Shown here in pieces: positions 33,407-42,404 of a stretch of DNA of 64,000 nucleotides (positions within the stretch are counted from its first letter, which is position 1; each line of letters starts with the position of its first letter). Made by a program: the position numbers and the translations under genes. The stretch is from contig NZ_AWXB01000058.1 of assembly GCF_000478985.1 (NCBI RefSeq), positions 62,001 to 126,000 on the forward strand. Direction: 5' to 3'. The DNA comes from Peptoniphilus sp. BV3C26 (GTDB taxonomy: Bacteria; Bacillota; Clostridia; Tissierellales; Peptoniphilaceae). Below the pieces are notes generated by a model. That model had not been told where the DNA came from, did not search any database, and was given only the letters and a program-made list of their open reading frames with translations.

Positions 33407-35287
33407 ATGGCAATAATAAATATTCAAAATTTATATAAAAATTTTATAGATAGAGAAATTTTTTCAAATGCTTCTCTCATTGTGGAGGAAAAAGATAAAA
33501 TCGGTTTAATAGGAAATAACGGAACTGGTAAGACTACCCTCTTAAACATTATCTCAGAAGCTATATCCTTCGACAGGGGCGATTTTTTTAAGACAAAGGA
33601 CCTGAGTATTGGCTACTTAAAACAAGACCATATTTGGGCGGATAATTTAAGCCTATATGATGTTTGTCTCAGAGCTTTTAAAGATATTATAAAAATTGAA
33701 AAAAGACTTTCTTATTTAGAAGAGAAAATGAGCAAAAATCACGATGATTTAGAAAATACTATGGAGGAATATTCCATTCTTCAAGAAAAATTTCAGGCTC
33801 TTGACGGATACAGCTACAAGTCAAAAATCCGTGGAACTTTAAGGGGCATGGGCTTTTCTGAAGATGAATTTAATAAGCCTGTAAAAAATCTTTCCGGCGG
33901 TCAAAAATCAAGGCTTTCTCTTTTAAGTCTTTTATTGGAAAACCATGATCTTCTCCTTCTTGATGAGCCTACAAACCACTTGGATATTGATGCTATAACT
34001 TGGCTGGAAAAATTTTTAAAAGATTATAATAAGGCCCTTATAATAATTTCTCACGACAGATATTTTTTAAACAACATAGTAAATAAAATAGTCCTTCTTG
34101 AGGATAAAAATCTTACTCTTTTTAAAGGAAATTATGATTATTATGTAAAAGAGCGTAAAAAACAAATTGAGCTTAAAAAGAAACAATATGAAAATCAGGA
34201 AAAAGAAATAAAACGTCAAGAAGAAATAATTGCAAGATATTTAAGCCTCGGTAGAGATAGGTTTATAAGAGCTGGAAAGAGCAGGCAAAAACTTTTGGAC
34301 AAAATGAAAAGACTTGAAGCTCCAAAAGAAAAAAATCAAACTCTTGTAAAATTTAAAGTTGATGTGGAACCGGGAAAGGACATCTTAAAAGTTGAAAATT
34401 TAGAAAAGTCTTACAAGAAAAAAATCTTTGAAAATATTTCTTTTGAGGTCTACAAAAATGACAAGATCGGCTTGACCGGTCCCAACGGAATTGGAAAAAG
34501 TACGATTTTTAAAATTATTACTGGGAAAATTAAAGACTATAAGGGAGATTTTTCCCTGGGAGCCAATGTAAAAATCGGGTATTTTGATCAGGAAATGGAA
34601 AATTTATCCTTGGAAAAAACTGTAATTGATGAAATTTGGGACGAGTATCCTAAATTATCCTACTATGATATTAGAAAATATCTAGCTCAATTTTTATTTA
34701 TAGGAGACGATATTTTTAAAAATATTTCAGAACTTTCCGGCGGCGAGAAAGCCAGAGTAAGTATTTTGAAAATCATGCTTAAGGGGGCAAATTTTTTGCT
34801 TCTTGACGAACCTACTAACCACCTGGATATTGATTCAAAAGAGGGTCTTGAAGATGCCCTTATAAATTATGAGGGAACTATCCTTGCAATTTCCCACGAC
34901 AGATATTTTTTAAATCACGTTGTAAATAAAATATTTTTTATGGAAAATTCAGAAATTAAAGAATATCTTGGAAATTATGATTATTATCTTGAAAAGACAA
35001 GAGTTTCTGAAGAAGAGGAAGAAGAATATATTTCAAAAACCAAAAGGGATGAAATTAAAAAATTAGAAAGAGAAAAACGGCAAGAAAAAAAACTTATTGA
35101 AAGGCAAAAAAAAGAATTGGAAGAAAAAATTTCCAAATCTGAAAAAAACTTATCCACAATAGATGCAAAGCTTGAAACCTACAGTAAATCTGGAGATTAC
35201 GAAAAAATCTTAGAACTTACAGAAAAACGTGAAAGCCTTGAAAATACTATAAATGACCTATATGAAAAGTGGATGGAGATTAATTAA
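33407..35287 (+). CDS. ABC-F family ATP-binding protein
   Basis: A ribosome-associated ABC-F ATPase, without membrane domains. The first ATPase has GLIGNNGTGKTTL and LSGGQKSRLSLL with LLLDEPTNHLDIDAITWLE; the second has GLTGPNGIGKSTIF and LSGGEKARVSIL with LLLDEPTNHLDID. A linker helix lies between them, and a C-terminal coiled coil (residues 540-626) resembles YdiF/Uup. The ATG has GAGGTAAAAA upstream. Which translation step it helps (rescue, or ribosome protection from antibiotics) cannot be told. It is divergent from rex. Confidence 0.93.
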   Translation: MAIINIQNLYKNFIDREIFSNASLIVEEKDKIGLIGNNGTGKTTLLNIISEAISFDRGDFFKTKDLSIGYLKQDHIWADNLSLYDVCLRAFKDIIKIEKRLSYLEEKMSKNHDDLENTMEEYSILQEKFQALDGYSYKSKIRGTLRGMGFSEDEFNKPVKNLSGGQKSRLSLLSLLLENHDLLLLDEPTNHLDIDAITWLEKFLKDYNKALIIISHDRYFLNNIVNKIVLLEDKNLTLFKGNYDYYVKERKKQIELKKKQYENQEKEIKRQEEIIARYLSLGRDRFIRAGKSRQKLLDKMKRLEAPKEKNQTLVKFKVDVEPGKDILKVENLEKSYKKKIFENISFEVYKNDKIGLTGPNGIGKSTIFKIITGKIKDYKGDFSLGANVKIGYFDQEMENLSLEKTVIDEIWDEYPKLSYYDIRKYLAQFLFIGDDIFKNISELSGGEKARVSILKIMLKGANFLLLDEPTNHLDIDSKEGLEDALINYEGTILAISHDRYFLNHVVNKIFFMENSEIKEYLGNYDYYLEKTRVSEEEEEEYISKTKRDEIKKLEREKRQEKKLIERQKKELEEKISKSEKNLSTIDAKLETYSKSGDYEKILELTEKRESLENTINDLYEKWMEIN

Positions 35288-35311
35288 AAATAATCTTCAT
35301 CCACTTTTTTT
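35265..35311 (+). terminator. intrinsic terminator of the ABC-F gene
   Basis: AAGTGGATG and CATCCACTT arms extend as GAGATTA and TAATCTT; seven T residues follow. The stem contains the stop codon. Confidence 0.9.
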
Positions 35312-35369
35312 ATTCACAGGGCAAAATGTTATAATTACTTTATCCCCAAAGTTATTAACATTATCCACA
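35310..35369 (+). promoter_or_regulatory. cluster of DnaA-box-like nonamers
   Basis: TTATTCACA (35310-35318), TTATCCCCA (35340-35348) and TTATCCACA (35361-35369) lie within 60 bases on one strand. The last is a perfect DnaA box. No replication gene is near, so this may be an outlying DnaA-binding cluster or chance in an AT-rich gap. Confidence 0.45.
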
Positions 35370-35396
35370 AGGGTTAGAACAAATATTTGTTGACAT

Positions 35397-36098
35397 TTAT
35401 AAGTTTATTTTTATGCCCTCAAGTTTATTTTTTTCTCTTTCTCCTTCCAACAATTTTTTAACAACAAATCGAGTTTTAGGAGCTTCAACATTTATTCTAT
35501 AGCTTCCTCTTTGGTCTTTTCCTTTTATAATTAAAGTTCCGCTTTTTTCCTCATAGATATTTTTAATGCCTTCATAGGGAAAATTGTAAATTCCAAAAAC
35601 CAAACCATCCTCATAAATTCCCGCTTGAACATCGTATTTTTCTCTTCCGTTTCTAAAGGGTCCCTTTTCCTTAATAGTGAAAATCTTTATATTGTCTTTT
35701 TCTTCCACAGTGGGAAAAATTCCGCTATAAAGATTCATTGTAAAAGTAAAAAGAACGAGAATCATAATAAGGGGGTTGGAGAGTTTATTAATAAGTAAAT
35801 TATCTCTTAAATAAAGTTGTCCCAAGAAAAAGGCATTTAGAAAAATTACAAAGGCTACATAGACAAAGACATTTAAATATAATCTGGTCTTTCGCATAGT
35901 AAGTCCCTTTAAAGATAAAATCTGGTTATATTCTTTAAGCATGGCAATAGTCGTAGTTAAAAACATAATATTTACAATAGCCCACAAAATATTTAAAACT
36001 GTGGTATCTTCCACATAAGGACTGGGGCCAAAATATTTTTCGCTTCCAAAAGCTATTATTAATGATATAAGACCTATAAAAATTGTACTTTTTTTCAA
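35397..36098 (-). CDS. membrane protein with C-terminal PH-like region, unknown
   Basis: The start is a TTG at 36098 with AAAGGAGG eight bases upstream, giving 233 residues; the frame runs open to 36326 but without a start site and over msrB. Four hydrophobic segments fill residues 5-125. The remaining part is beta-rich: YDVQAGIYEDGLVFGIYNFP, IKNIYEEKSGTLIIKGKD, RINVEAPKTRFVVKKLL. The layout resembles small bacterial membrane proteins with a PH-like (DUF5673-type) domain, though I am not certain. It stands alone and is divergent from msrB. Confidence 0.68.
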   Translation of the reverse strand: MKKSTIFIGLISLIIAFGSEKYFGPSPYVEDTTVLNILWAIVNIMFLTTTIAMLKEYNQILSLKGLTMRKTRLYLNVFVYVAFVIFLNAFFLGQLYLRDNLLINKLSNPLIMILVLFTFTMNLYSGIFPTVEEKDNIKIFTIKEKGPFRNGREKYDVQAGIYEDGLVFGIYNFPYEGIKNIYEEKSGTLIIKGKDQRGSYRINVEAPKTRFVVKKLLEGEREKNKLEGIKINL

Positions 36099-36154
36099 AA
36101 CAAAAACCTCCTTTAATATTGTAACATAAGGGGTATAAATAAAGAGGAGGCAAT

Positions 36155-36613
36155 ATGAAATATTATAAAAAAAGTGACGATGAATTAAGAAAAACTTTAA
36201 GTAAGATTCAATATGATGTAACTCAAAATAGCGGAACGGAAAGACCTTTTTCTGGTGAGTACGACAATTTTTTTGAAGATGGAATTTATGTAGATATAAC
36301 CAGCGGTCAACCTCTTTTTTCTTCAAAAGATAAATTTAACTCTGGTTGCGGTTGGCCAGCTTTCTCAAAGGTTATTGAAAATACAAAATTAATAGAGCTT
36401 AGAGATGAAAGGTTCGGTATGCACAGAATAGAAGTTCGTTCCAATGCAGACGCCCACTTAGGTCATCTTTTTAATGATGGCCCTAAAGATCTTGGAGGAT
36501 TGAGATACTGCATAAACAGTGCAAGTTTAAAATTTATCCCCAAAGACAGGCTAAAAGAAGAAGGTTATGAAGAATATTTAAAATTGTTTGATAAGGATAA
36601 AAATAAAGATTAA
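36155..36613 (+). CDS. msrB: peptide-methionine (R)-S-oxide reductase MsrB
   Basis: Repairs R-methionine sulfoxide in proteins. The core is [13 protein letters not shown], then [12 protein letters not shown], then [13 protein letters not shown] with the catalytic cysteine. The CxxC zinc-binding pairs of some MsrB proteins are absent. It is 152 residues. The start has AGAGGAGGC upstream. It ends at a strong hairpin. It belongs with the oxidative-defence set in the window. Confidence 0.95.
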   Translation: MKYYKKSDDELRKTLSKIQYDVTQNSGTERPFSGEYDNFFEDGIYVDITSGQPLFSSKDKFNSGCGWPAFSKVIENTKLIELRDERFGMHRIEVRSNADAHLGHLFNDGPKDLGGLRYCINSASLKFIPKDRLKEEGYEEYLKLFDKDKNKD

Positions 36614-36624
36614 TTCTATGTATT

Positions 36625-36654
36625 AAAAAAGCACCTTTTAAAGGTGCTTTTTAT
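36625..36654. terminator. bidirectional intrinsic terminator
   Basis: AAAAAAGCACCTTT and AAAGGTGCTTTTTA form a hairpin between msrB and the small gene on the other strand. Confidence 0.92.
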
Positions 36655-36661
36655 TTTGTTT

Positions 36662-36880
36662 TTATCTTCTATTTTGGTTGTCAACCCATTCTTTAGCTTC
36701 TTCAACTGCATCTTCAGTAGGAATTTCAACTCCTGTTTCAGGATCTTTTCCTGCAGTTTTTGAATAAATATCACTTGCTGGTTTGTGAGCTTCTTTAATT
36801 TCACTATCTTGTTCAATATCAGCTTTAACTTGTTTTAATCTCTTATTTGTTAAATTTTCTCTTGCTTCTTTTTCTGACAT
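36662..36880 (-). CDS. small acidic protein with DUF3787-like C-terminus
   Basis: A 72-residue, charged, soluble protein. Its C-terminus IPTEDAVEEAKEWVDNQNRR resembles the DUF3787 (CDIF630_02480 spore-surface) motif. The start is well supported by AGGAGG before ATG. Whether this organism sporulates cannot be told, so the spore link is only a family resemblance. It is a single gene, divergent from the ABC exporter operon. Confidence 0.7.
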   Translation of the reverse strand: MSEKEARENLTNKRLKQVKADIEQDSEIKEAHKPASDIYSKTAGKDPETGVEIPTEDAVEEAKEWVDNQNRR

Positions 36881-36973
36881 AATAATCCTCCTAATTAATT
36901 TAAAAAATTTTAATTCTCTATTTATTATAACACTAAAAGCAAAAACTTTAGGTATTCTTGCAATAAATAATTT

Positions 36974-36989
36974 TACAGTTCATACTGTT
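36974..36989 (+). promoter_or_regulatory. short palindrome before the ABC exporter operon
   Basis: ACAGT-TCAT-ACTGT lies about 25 bases before the ATG, with a TTA/TTAA extension on each side. MarR-type operators often look so, but no regulator is adjacent. Confidence 0.35.
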
Positions 36990-37011
36990 AATAATAGGAA
37001 TGAGGTGGAAA

Positions 37012-38748
37012 ATGCTTAAAACAATATTATCACAAGTAAGAGAATACAAAAAATATGCTCTATTAAGTCCCCTATTTGTAACTTTTGAAGTGCTTTTTGA
37101 TATTTTAATTCCCTATTTTATGAGTGTTATCGTTGACAAGGGAATAAACCTTGGAGATGAGGACCTGATAATAAGAATGGGAATTTTTTTGGTAATTTCA
37201 GTTTTATTATTATTCATATCAGGAATTGCATCAGGATATTTTGCAACCAAAGCTTCAGCAGGACTTGCGAAAAATTTGCGGGACTCCATGTTTAAAAATA
37301 TTCAAGGCTTTTCCTTTGAAGATATAGATTCTTTTTCAAAGGGTTCCTTATTAACGAGGATGACAACTGATGTGCAAAGTGTTCAGCTTTCCTTTCAAAT
37401 GTCCACGAGAATAGCCATAAGGTCTCCTCTCTTATTAATCTTTGCATTTTTTATGAGTTTTAAAATAAATTCAAAACTTGCAATGTATTTTTTAATTATG
37501 ATTCCAATTATGGCCTTTGTCTTAATTCTTGTAATAAAGAAAGTTTATCCCTATTTTAAAAAAGTTTTTCAACTCCTCGATAAATTAAACACTCATGTTT
37601 CTGAAAACTTAATAGGTATAAGAGAAGTAAAAGCCTTCACTCGTGAAGACCAACAAATTTCTAAATTTAATGAAATCTCAAAAGATTTATACCATAAATA
37701 TATTTATATTCAAAAAAATTTTATGATGCTTATGCCCTTTATGAATCTTTGCGTTTATAGTATATCTTTACTCATAGCCTGGCTGGGAGCAAAATTTATT
37801 ATCTTGGGTTCCATGAAAACCGGCCAACTTATAAGTTTAATTACCTACTCCTTTCAAATTCAAATATCTCTTGTTATATTCGCCATGGTCTTTACTCAAA
37901 TTGTAAATTCAAGAAATGCAGCTGAAAGAATAAGTCAAATAATAAATAAGGATTCCAGTTTAAAAAATGGCGAAAAAAATGTAAATATCGTAAAAGACGG
38001 AAGCATAAGTTTTGAAGATGTATGCTTTTCCTACACTGATGATCTTAATAAACTTGCCCTTAAAAATATAAATTTAAACATTAAAGCAGGAGCTAATGTA
38101 GGGATAATAGGTTCAACAGGTTCTTCAAAATCCACTTTGGTTCAACTTATACCAAGGCTTTATGATGTTACAAAGGGTTGTGTAAAAGTTGGCGGCCTCG
38201 ATGTGAGAGATTATAATCTAAAGGCTCTTAGAGATAGTGTTGCCATGGTTTTACAAAAAAATCAATTATTTTCAGGAAGTATAAGAAGCAATTTAAAATT
38301 TGCAGATGAAAATTTATCTGACGAAAAAATGATTGAAATTTTAAAGGTTGCAGGAGCGTACGACTTTGTAAAAGAAGCTGGAGGTCTTGATGCAAAAGTT
38401 GAAAGAGGAGGAAATAATTTTTCCGGAGGGCAAAAACAAAGGCTTACCATTGCAAGAGCCCTTCTTAAAGATCCAAAGATCTTAATTTTAGATGACTCCA
38501 CTTCCGCTCTTGACAACACTACTGAAAGAAAAATCGTAGAAAACTTAAATAAATATTTACCGAATTTAACAAGGCTTACCATATCTCAAAGAATAAACTC
38601 TTTAAAATATGCAGACACAATTATAGTTATGGATGAAGGAGAAATTGAATCCATAGGAGATCATGAGTATCTTTTAAAGAATTCAAAAATATATAGAGAA
38701 ATTTCTCAATCTCAAGAAAGAGAGGGGGATTTTGATGAAAAAAAATAA
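37012..38748 (+). CDS. heterodimeric ABC exporter, first subunit (degenerate site)
   Basis: A six-helix membrane domain is followed by an ATPase domain. Walker A is GSTGSSKSTLV, the signature is FSGGQKQR, Walker B ends ILDDSTSALD (Asp for the catalytic Glu) and the switch loop is TISQRINSL (Gln for His). These changes are those of the degenerate-site subunit in heterodimeric exporters such as BmrCD or TM287/288. The ATG at 37012 has GAGGTGG upstream; the frame starts 12 bases earlier. It overlaps the next gene by 14 bases. Drug or lipid export is likely, substrate unknown. Confidence 0.92.
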   Translation: MLKTILSQVREYKKYALLSPLFVTFEVLFDILIPYFMSVIVDKGINLGDEDLIIRMGIFLVISVLLLFISGIASGYFATKASAGLAKNLRDSMFKNIQGFSFEDIDSFSKGSLLTRMTTDVQSVQLSFQMSTRIAIRSPLLLIFAFFMSFKINSKLAMYFLIMIPIMAFVLILVIKKVYPYFKKVFQLLDKLNTHVSENLIGIREVKAFTREDQQISKFNEISKDLYHKYIYIQKNFMMLMPFMNLCVYSISLLIAWLGAKFIILGSMKTGQLISLITYSFQIQISLVIFAMVFTQIVNSRNAAERISQIINKDSSLKNGEKNVNIVKDGSISFEDVCFSYTDDLNKLALKNINLNIKAGANVGIIGSTGSSKSTLVQLIPRLYDVTKGCVKVGGLDVRDYNLKALRDSVAMVLQKNQLFSGSIRSNLKFADENLSDEKMIEILKVAGAYDFVKEAGGLDAKVERGGNNFSGGQKQRLTIARALLKDPKILILDDSTSALDNTTERKIVENLNKYLPNLTRLTISQRINSLKYADTIIVMDEGEIESIGDHEYLLKNSKIYREISQSQEREGDFDEKK

Positions 38749-40612
38749 TATTAGAAAGTTATCTAAAAATGATAATTTAAAAGTCGGAAAAAGACTTTTA
38801 AATTATATTATTAAAAAACACAAATTTAAATTAATTTTCGTTTTCTTCTTGGTAATTTTTTCTACAATATCAGGAATATCTTTTTCTGTATTCTTAAAAA
38901 CTTTAATAGATTCTTATATCAGTCCATTAATTGGAGTAAAAAATCCTGATTTTTCTCCCTTATTAAAGGCAATTTTAACTATGGCTTTAATTTTTTTAGG
39001 TGGAACTATTTCAAATTTTATCTATCAAATGATTATGGTGTATGTAACTGAACAAACCTCCTATGATTTAAGAGAGGATGTTTTTAAACATTTACAAACT
39101 CTTCCCATAAGTTATTTTGATGAAAATTCTCACGGAGATATTATGAGTGTCTTTACCAATGATATTCAAGCTGTAGAACAAGTTATAGCAAATTTACCCA
39201 TACTTTTTTCTTCAATAATGTCTATAATTTTAATAATTTTGGTTATGCTTTTTGAATCTTTAAGTTTAACTTTAGTTGTAGGTCTTTGCCTTGTGCTTTT
39301 GTACATTATAATGAAATTTATGGGCAAGAAATCCTCATCCTACTTTATAAAACAACAGGAAACTTTGGGAGAAGAAAATGGTTTTATAGAAGAGAGAATA
39401 GAGGGACAAAAAATTATAAAAGTTTTTTCTTACGAAGATAAAACAATGGAAGAATTTAGAAAAATAAACGAAAGACTTTTTGAAAACACTATGCTTGCCA
39501 ACAGATACTCTCTATTCTTAATACCTATAGTCTTTTCAGTTTTTAATCTTCAATACGCTTTTATAGCCCTAGCTGGAGGCCTCATGGCCCTTAGTGGAAA
39601 ATTTAATATAAGTGTAGGACTTATTGCAACTTTCTTGCAACTTTCAAGAAATTTATCAGGACCTATGAGAAACATCTCCTCTATGCTTAATCAAGTTTTA
39701 CTTGCCCTTGCTGGAGCCTATAGGGTTTTTAATCTTTTAGATCAAGAGTCGGAAGAAAACTTAGGAAAAATAGAACTAGTAAGAATAAAATACCAAGGGG
39801 ATAAAATTATAGAATGCAAAGAAAATACCGGACTTTGGGCTTGGAAAAATCCGGAAGATTTACAAAATCCCTACACCCCTCTAAAGGGTGATATAAGATT
39901 TAATAATGTTACTTTTGGCTACAAGGAAGGGGAAGCTGTTTTAAAAAACATTTCTCTTTTTGCAAAACCTGAAGAAAAAATTGCCTTTGTCGGTTCCACA
40001 GGAGCTGGCAAAACTACAATTACAAATCTTATTAACAGATTTTATGATATATGGTCAGGCTCCATAAGCTTTGACGGAATAGACATAAGAAAAATAAATA
40101 AAAAAGACCTAAGAAAATCTTTAGGCATGGTTTTGCAGGACACTCATTTATTTACAGGAACAGTAAAAGAAAATCTTCGTTTCGGTAAATTAGATGCCAC
40201 TGATGAAGAAATAATAGAAGGGGCAAAAAAAGCAAGAGCCCACTATTTTATAGAGCTTTTGCCTAAGGGATATGAAACTATAATCTCAGGAAACGGCAGT
40301 GAAATATCTCAAGGACAAGCCCAACTTTTATCCATAGCCAGAGCGGAAATATTAAGTCCTCCAGTTTTAATACTTGATGAAGCAACATCTTCTATAGACT
40401 CGAGAACTGAAATGCTAGTGCAAAAATCCATGGATCAAGTTATGAAAGGAAGGACAACTTTTGTAATAGCTCACAGACTTTCAACAGTTCAAAATTCAGA
40501 TGCGATTATGGTTCTTGAAAAAGGAAATATAATTGAAAGAGGAGACCATAAGGATTTAATAGAACAAAAGGGTCTTTACTACAAACTTTACAACAGTGGT
40601 CTTGAAGAATAA
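38735..40612 (+). CDS. heterodimeric ABC exporter, second subunit
   Basis: The partner subunit, 625 residues. Six transmembrane helices, then an ATPase domain with GSTGAGKTTI, an altered signature ISQGQAQLLSIARAEI, and an intact Walker B VLILDEATSSID and H-loop VIAHRLSTVQ. Its degenerate signature pairs with the first subunit's degenerate Walker B, leaving one full ATP site per dimer. The linker after the TM region is longer than usual (about residues 340-385). The ATG has AGAGGGGGAT upstream. A hairpin ends the operon. Confidence 0.93.
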   Translation: MKKNNIRKLSKNDNLKVGKRLLNYIIKKHKFKLIFVFFLVIFSTISGISFSVFLKTLIDSYISPLIGVKNPDFSPLLKAILTMALIFLGGTISNFIYQMIMVYVTEQTSYDLREDVFKHLQTLPISYFDENSHGDIMSVFTNDIQAVEQVIANLPILFSSIMSIILIILVMLFESLSLTLVVGLCLVLLYIIMKFMGKKSSSYFIKQQETLGEENGFIEERIEGQKIIKVFSYEDKTMEEFRKINERLFENTMLANRYSLFLIPIVFSVFNLQYAFIALAGGLMALSGKFNISVGLIATFLQLSRNLSGPMRNISSMLNQVLLALAGAYRVFNLLDQESEENLGKIELVRIKYQGDKIIECKENTGLWAWKNPEDLQNPYTPLKGDIRFNNVTFGYKEGEAVLKNISLFAKPEEKIAFVGSTGAGKTTITNLINRFYDIWSGSISFDGIDIRKINKKDLRKSLGMVLQDTHLFTGTVKENLRFGKLDATDEEIIEGAKKARAHYFIELLPKGYETIISGNGSEISQGQAQLLSIARAEILSPPVLILDEATSSIDSRTEMLVQKSMDQVMKGRTTFVIAHRLSTVQNSDAIMVLEKGNIIERGDHKDLIEQKGLYYKLYNSGLEE

Positions 40613-40617
40613 AAATA

Positions 40618-40645
40618 AACGGCTAAAATATTTAGCCGTTTTTTA
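40618..40645 (+). terminator. intrinsic terminator of the ABC exporter operon
   Basis: AACGGCTAAA and TTTAGCCGTT form a stem followed by T residues, six bases after the stop. Confidence 0.92.
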
Positions 40646-40682
40646 ATGAATTTATTTAATAAAATTATGGTAAACTTAACTT

Positions 40683-41330
40683 ATGGAAAATAAAAACACT
40701 TTTACAAAATTTTTAATTTATTTTTTAATATATCTTTTGACTTCTGCCGTAATTTATTTTTTTAACATAAGAAGATTGTATTTATTATTTAATACAGGCC
40801 TTGCCTTTATTCCCTTTATTTTAACTTCTTATGGAAAAAGAGAAAAGACAAGGGGCATATTTTTAATTTTAGCAGTCTTAGTTGCAATAATTTTTTATCC
40901 CAACTGTATTTATATGTTTACGGACTTTATTCACATAAAAAGAAGCGACTACTATACAAACATAAATCAAGTAATTTATGTTTTCAATTACTTAAATTGG
41001 CTTCGCCTGGGCACAGATTTAATTATGATTTTACTGTCCCTTATCTTGGGCTATGAAAGCTTTGTAAATTTAGTTACAATTTTTAAATGCAGAGGCCATA
41101 TCCTTGCGGAATTTATCCTTTTAATTTTTTTCAGCGGTCTTGCTTCTTTAGGCGTATATTTAGGCAGATTTATAAGATTAAATTCCTGGGATATTTTAAA
41201 TCCTCTATCACTAAAAATGCAAATAACAGATATAATTTCAAAAATGAACCTTAACGACTACTATCTTCTATGTGTTTTTGCAGGAGTTCATTTCCTTGTT
41301 ATCTTGCTTTTTGCAAATTTAAAAAGATAA
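40683..41330 (+). CDS. DUF1361 family membrane protein
   Basis: A 215-residue protein with six or seven hydrophobic segments. The family motif FYPNCIYMFTDFIHIKRSDYY matches the usual PNAPYIlTDl-like core in DUF1361 proteins. Function unknown. It is a single gene that converges on rlmH, with stop and stop almost touching. Confidence 0.83.
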   Translation: MENKNTFTKFLIYFLIYLLTSAVIYFFNIRRLYLLFNTGLAFIPFILTSYGKREKTRGIFLILAVLVAIIFYPNCIYMFTDFIHIKRSDYYTNINQVIYVFNYLNWLRLGTDLIMILLSLILGYESFVNLVTIFKCRGHILAEFILLIFFSGLASLGVYLGRFIRLNSWDILNPLSLKMQITDIISKMNLNDYYLLCVFAGVHFLVILLFANLKR

Positions 41331-41810
41331 TTATTTGTGATAGGGTTCATTATTAATAATTTTAAAAGCCCTGTAAATTTGCTCTAAAAGATTGATCCTT
41401 ATAAGTTGATGAGGTAGAGTCATTTTTGAAAAAGAAAATGACTCATTTTTTATTTTTAATACATTTTCACCAAGCCCTAAACTTCCTCCGATAATAAAAA
41501 CAAGGCTGGACTTGCCATGAATCATTAAAGAATTTAATTTTTCTGCAAACTCTTCGCTGGTTCTTTCTTTGCCCTTAATTTCAAGACTAAAGCAGTAATC
41601 TCCATCTTTTATCTTTGATAAAATCCTCTCTCCTTCTTTTTGGAGAATCAATTCTCTTTCCCTGTCAGTTGGATTGTCAGGAGTTTTTTCATCTTCAACT
41701 TCAATAATCTCAAACTTGCAAAAGGCAGATAATCTTTTTAAATATTCCTTTTGAGCTTCTTTTAAATATTTTTCTTTTAAATGGCCAGGACAAATTATTT
41801 TTATCTTCAC
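41331..41810 (-). CDS. rlmH: 23S rRNA (pseudouridine1915-N3)-methyltransferase RlmH
   Basis: A SPOUT-fold methyltransferase that methylates pseudouridine 1915 using SAM. The start IKIICPGHLKEKYLKEAQKEY and the knotted end VFIIGGSLGLGENV and SKMTLPHQLIRINLLEQIYRA are family marks. It is 159 residues. It overlaps the nicotinamidase gene by four bases, so it is co-transcribed with it. Confidence 0.96.
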   Translation of the reverse strand: MKIKIICPGHLKEKYLKEAQKEYLKRLSAFCKFEIIEVEDEKTPDNPTDRERELILQKEGERILSKIKDGDYCFSLEIKGKERTSEEFAEKLNSLMIHGKSSLVFIIGGSLGLGENVLKIKNESFSFSKMTLPHQLIRINLLEQIYRAFKIINNEPYHK

Positions 41811-42349
41811 TTAATCTCCACTTTTTCCTTTAAATCTTCTAAATTTTTCCTATGATCCTCTTCATTTACATAAGCAAGGCAATTCTTTAATAAACTTACT
41901 TTTTTACCAGTCTTTAAAAGTTCAAGAACAGTTTCCCTTACACAATACTCCGATGCAATGCCGCAGACAATAAATTCCTCCGTTTGAATTTCATGTAACT
42001 TTTGTCCCTCAGCATTTTCTCCATTAAAGGCACTGTATTCTTCAATATCATCATTAAGCCCTTTCTTATATGTGTTTTGAGAATTTGGTCTTTTGTCCTC
42101 AGAAAGTTTTAAAAACTTTTGAGATAATTCTGCTCCATAAGTATTTTCAAGACAGTGAATAGGCCAAATGCCTCCGTTAACCTTAAAGCTCTTATTATTT
42201 TTACTGTGCCAATCCATTGTATAAACAGGATTTACCTTATTTTTTTCAATATATTCTACAATATTATCTATAGCTTCCTGACCCTTTAAACAGGCAAGAC
42301 TTCCACTTATAAAATCATTTTGACAATCAACAACAACTAAAGTTTTCAA
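41807..42349 (-). CDS. pncA: nicotinamidase (isochorismatase-family amidohydrolase)
   Basis: Converts nicotinamide to nicotinate for NAD salvage. The catalytic triad can be seen: VVDCQNDF (Asp), the Lys-containing loop near KKGLNDD, and GIASEYCVRET (Cys). The metal-binding MDWHSKNNKSF fits nicotinamidase. The start is TTG at 42349 with GGGAGG six bases before it; that gives 180 residues. Nicotinate phosphoribosyltransferase lies 3 kb away, so the two steps are both encoded here. Confidence 0.9.
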   Translation of the reverse strand: MKTLVVVDCQNDFISGSLACLKGQEAIDNIVEYIEKNKVNPVYTMDWHSKNNKSFKVNGGIWPIHCLENTYGAELSQKFLKLSEDKRPNSQNTYKKGLNDDIEEYSAFNGENAEGQKLHEIQTEEFIVCGIASEYCVRETVLELLKTGKKVSLLKNCLAYVNEEDHRKNLEDLKEKVEIK

Positions 42350-42374
42350 AATAAACCTCCCAAATTTTATGTAT

Positions 42375-42399
42375 AAAAAAAGGGAGCCAGGCTCCCTAT
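42375..42399 (-). terminator. intrinsic terminator of tpx
   Basis: GGGAGCC and GGCTCCC form the stem, followed by seven T residues on the minus strand. Confidence 0.93.
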
Positions 42400-42404
42400 T
42401 AAAA

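Noticed and set aside
35397-36326. Longer 309-residue version of the membrane protein
   Set aside because: The extra N-terminus has no start site and overlaps msrB; a TTG with a perfect AAAGGAGG is at 36098.
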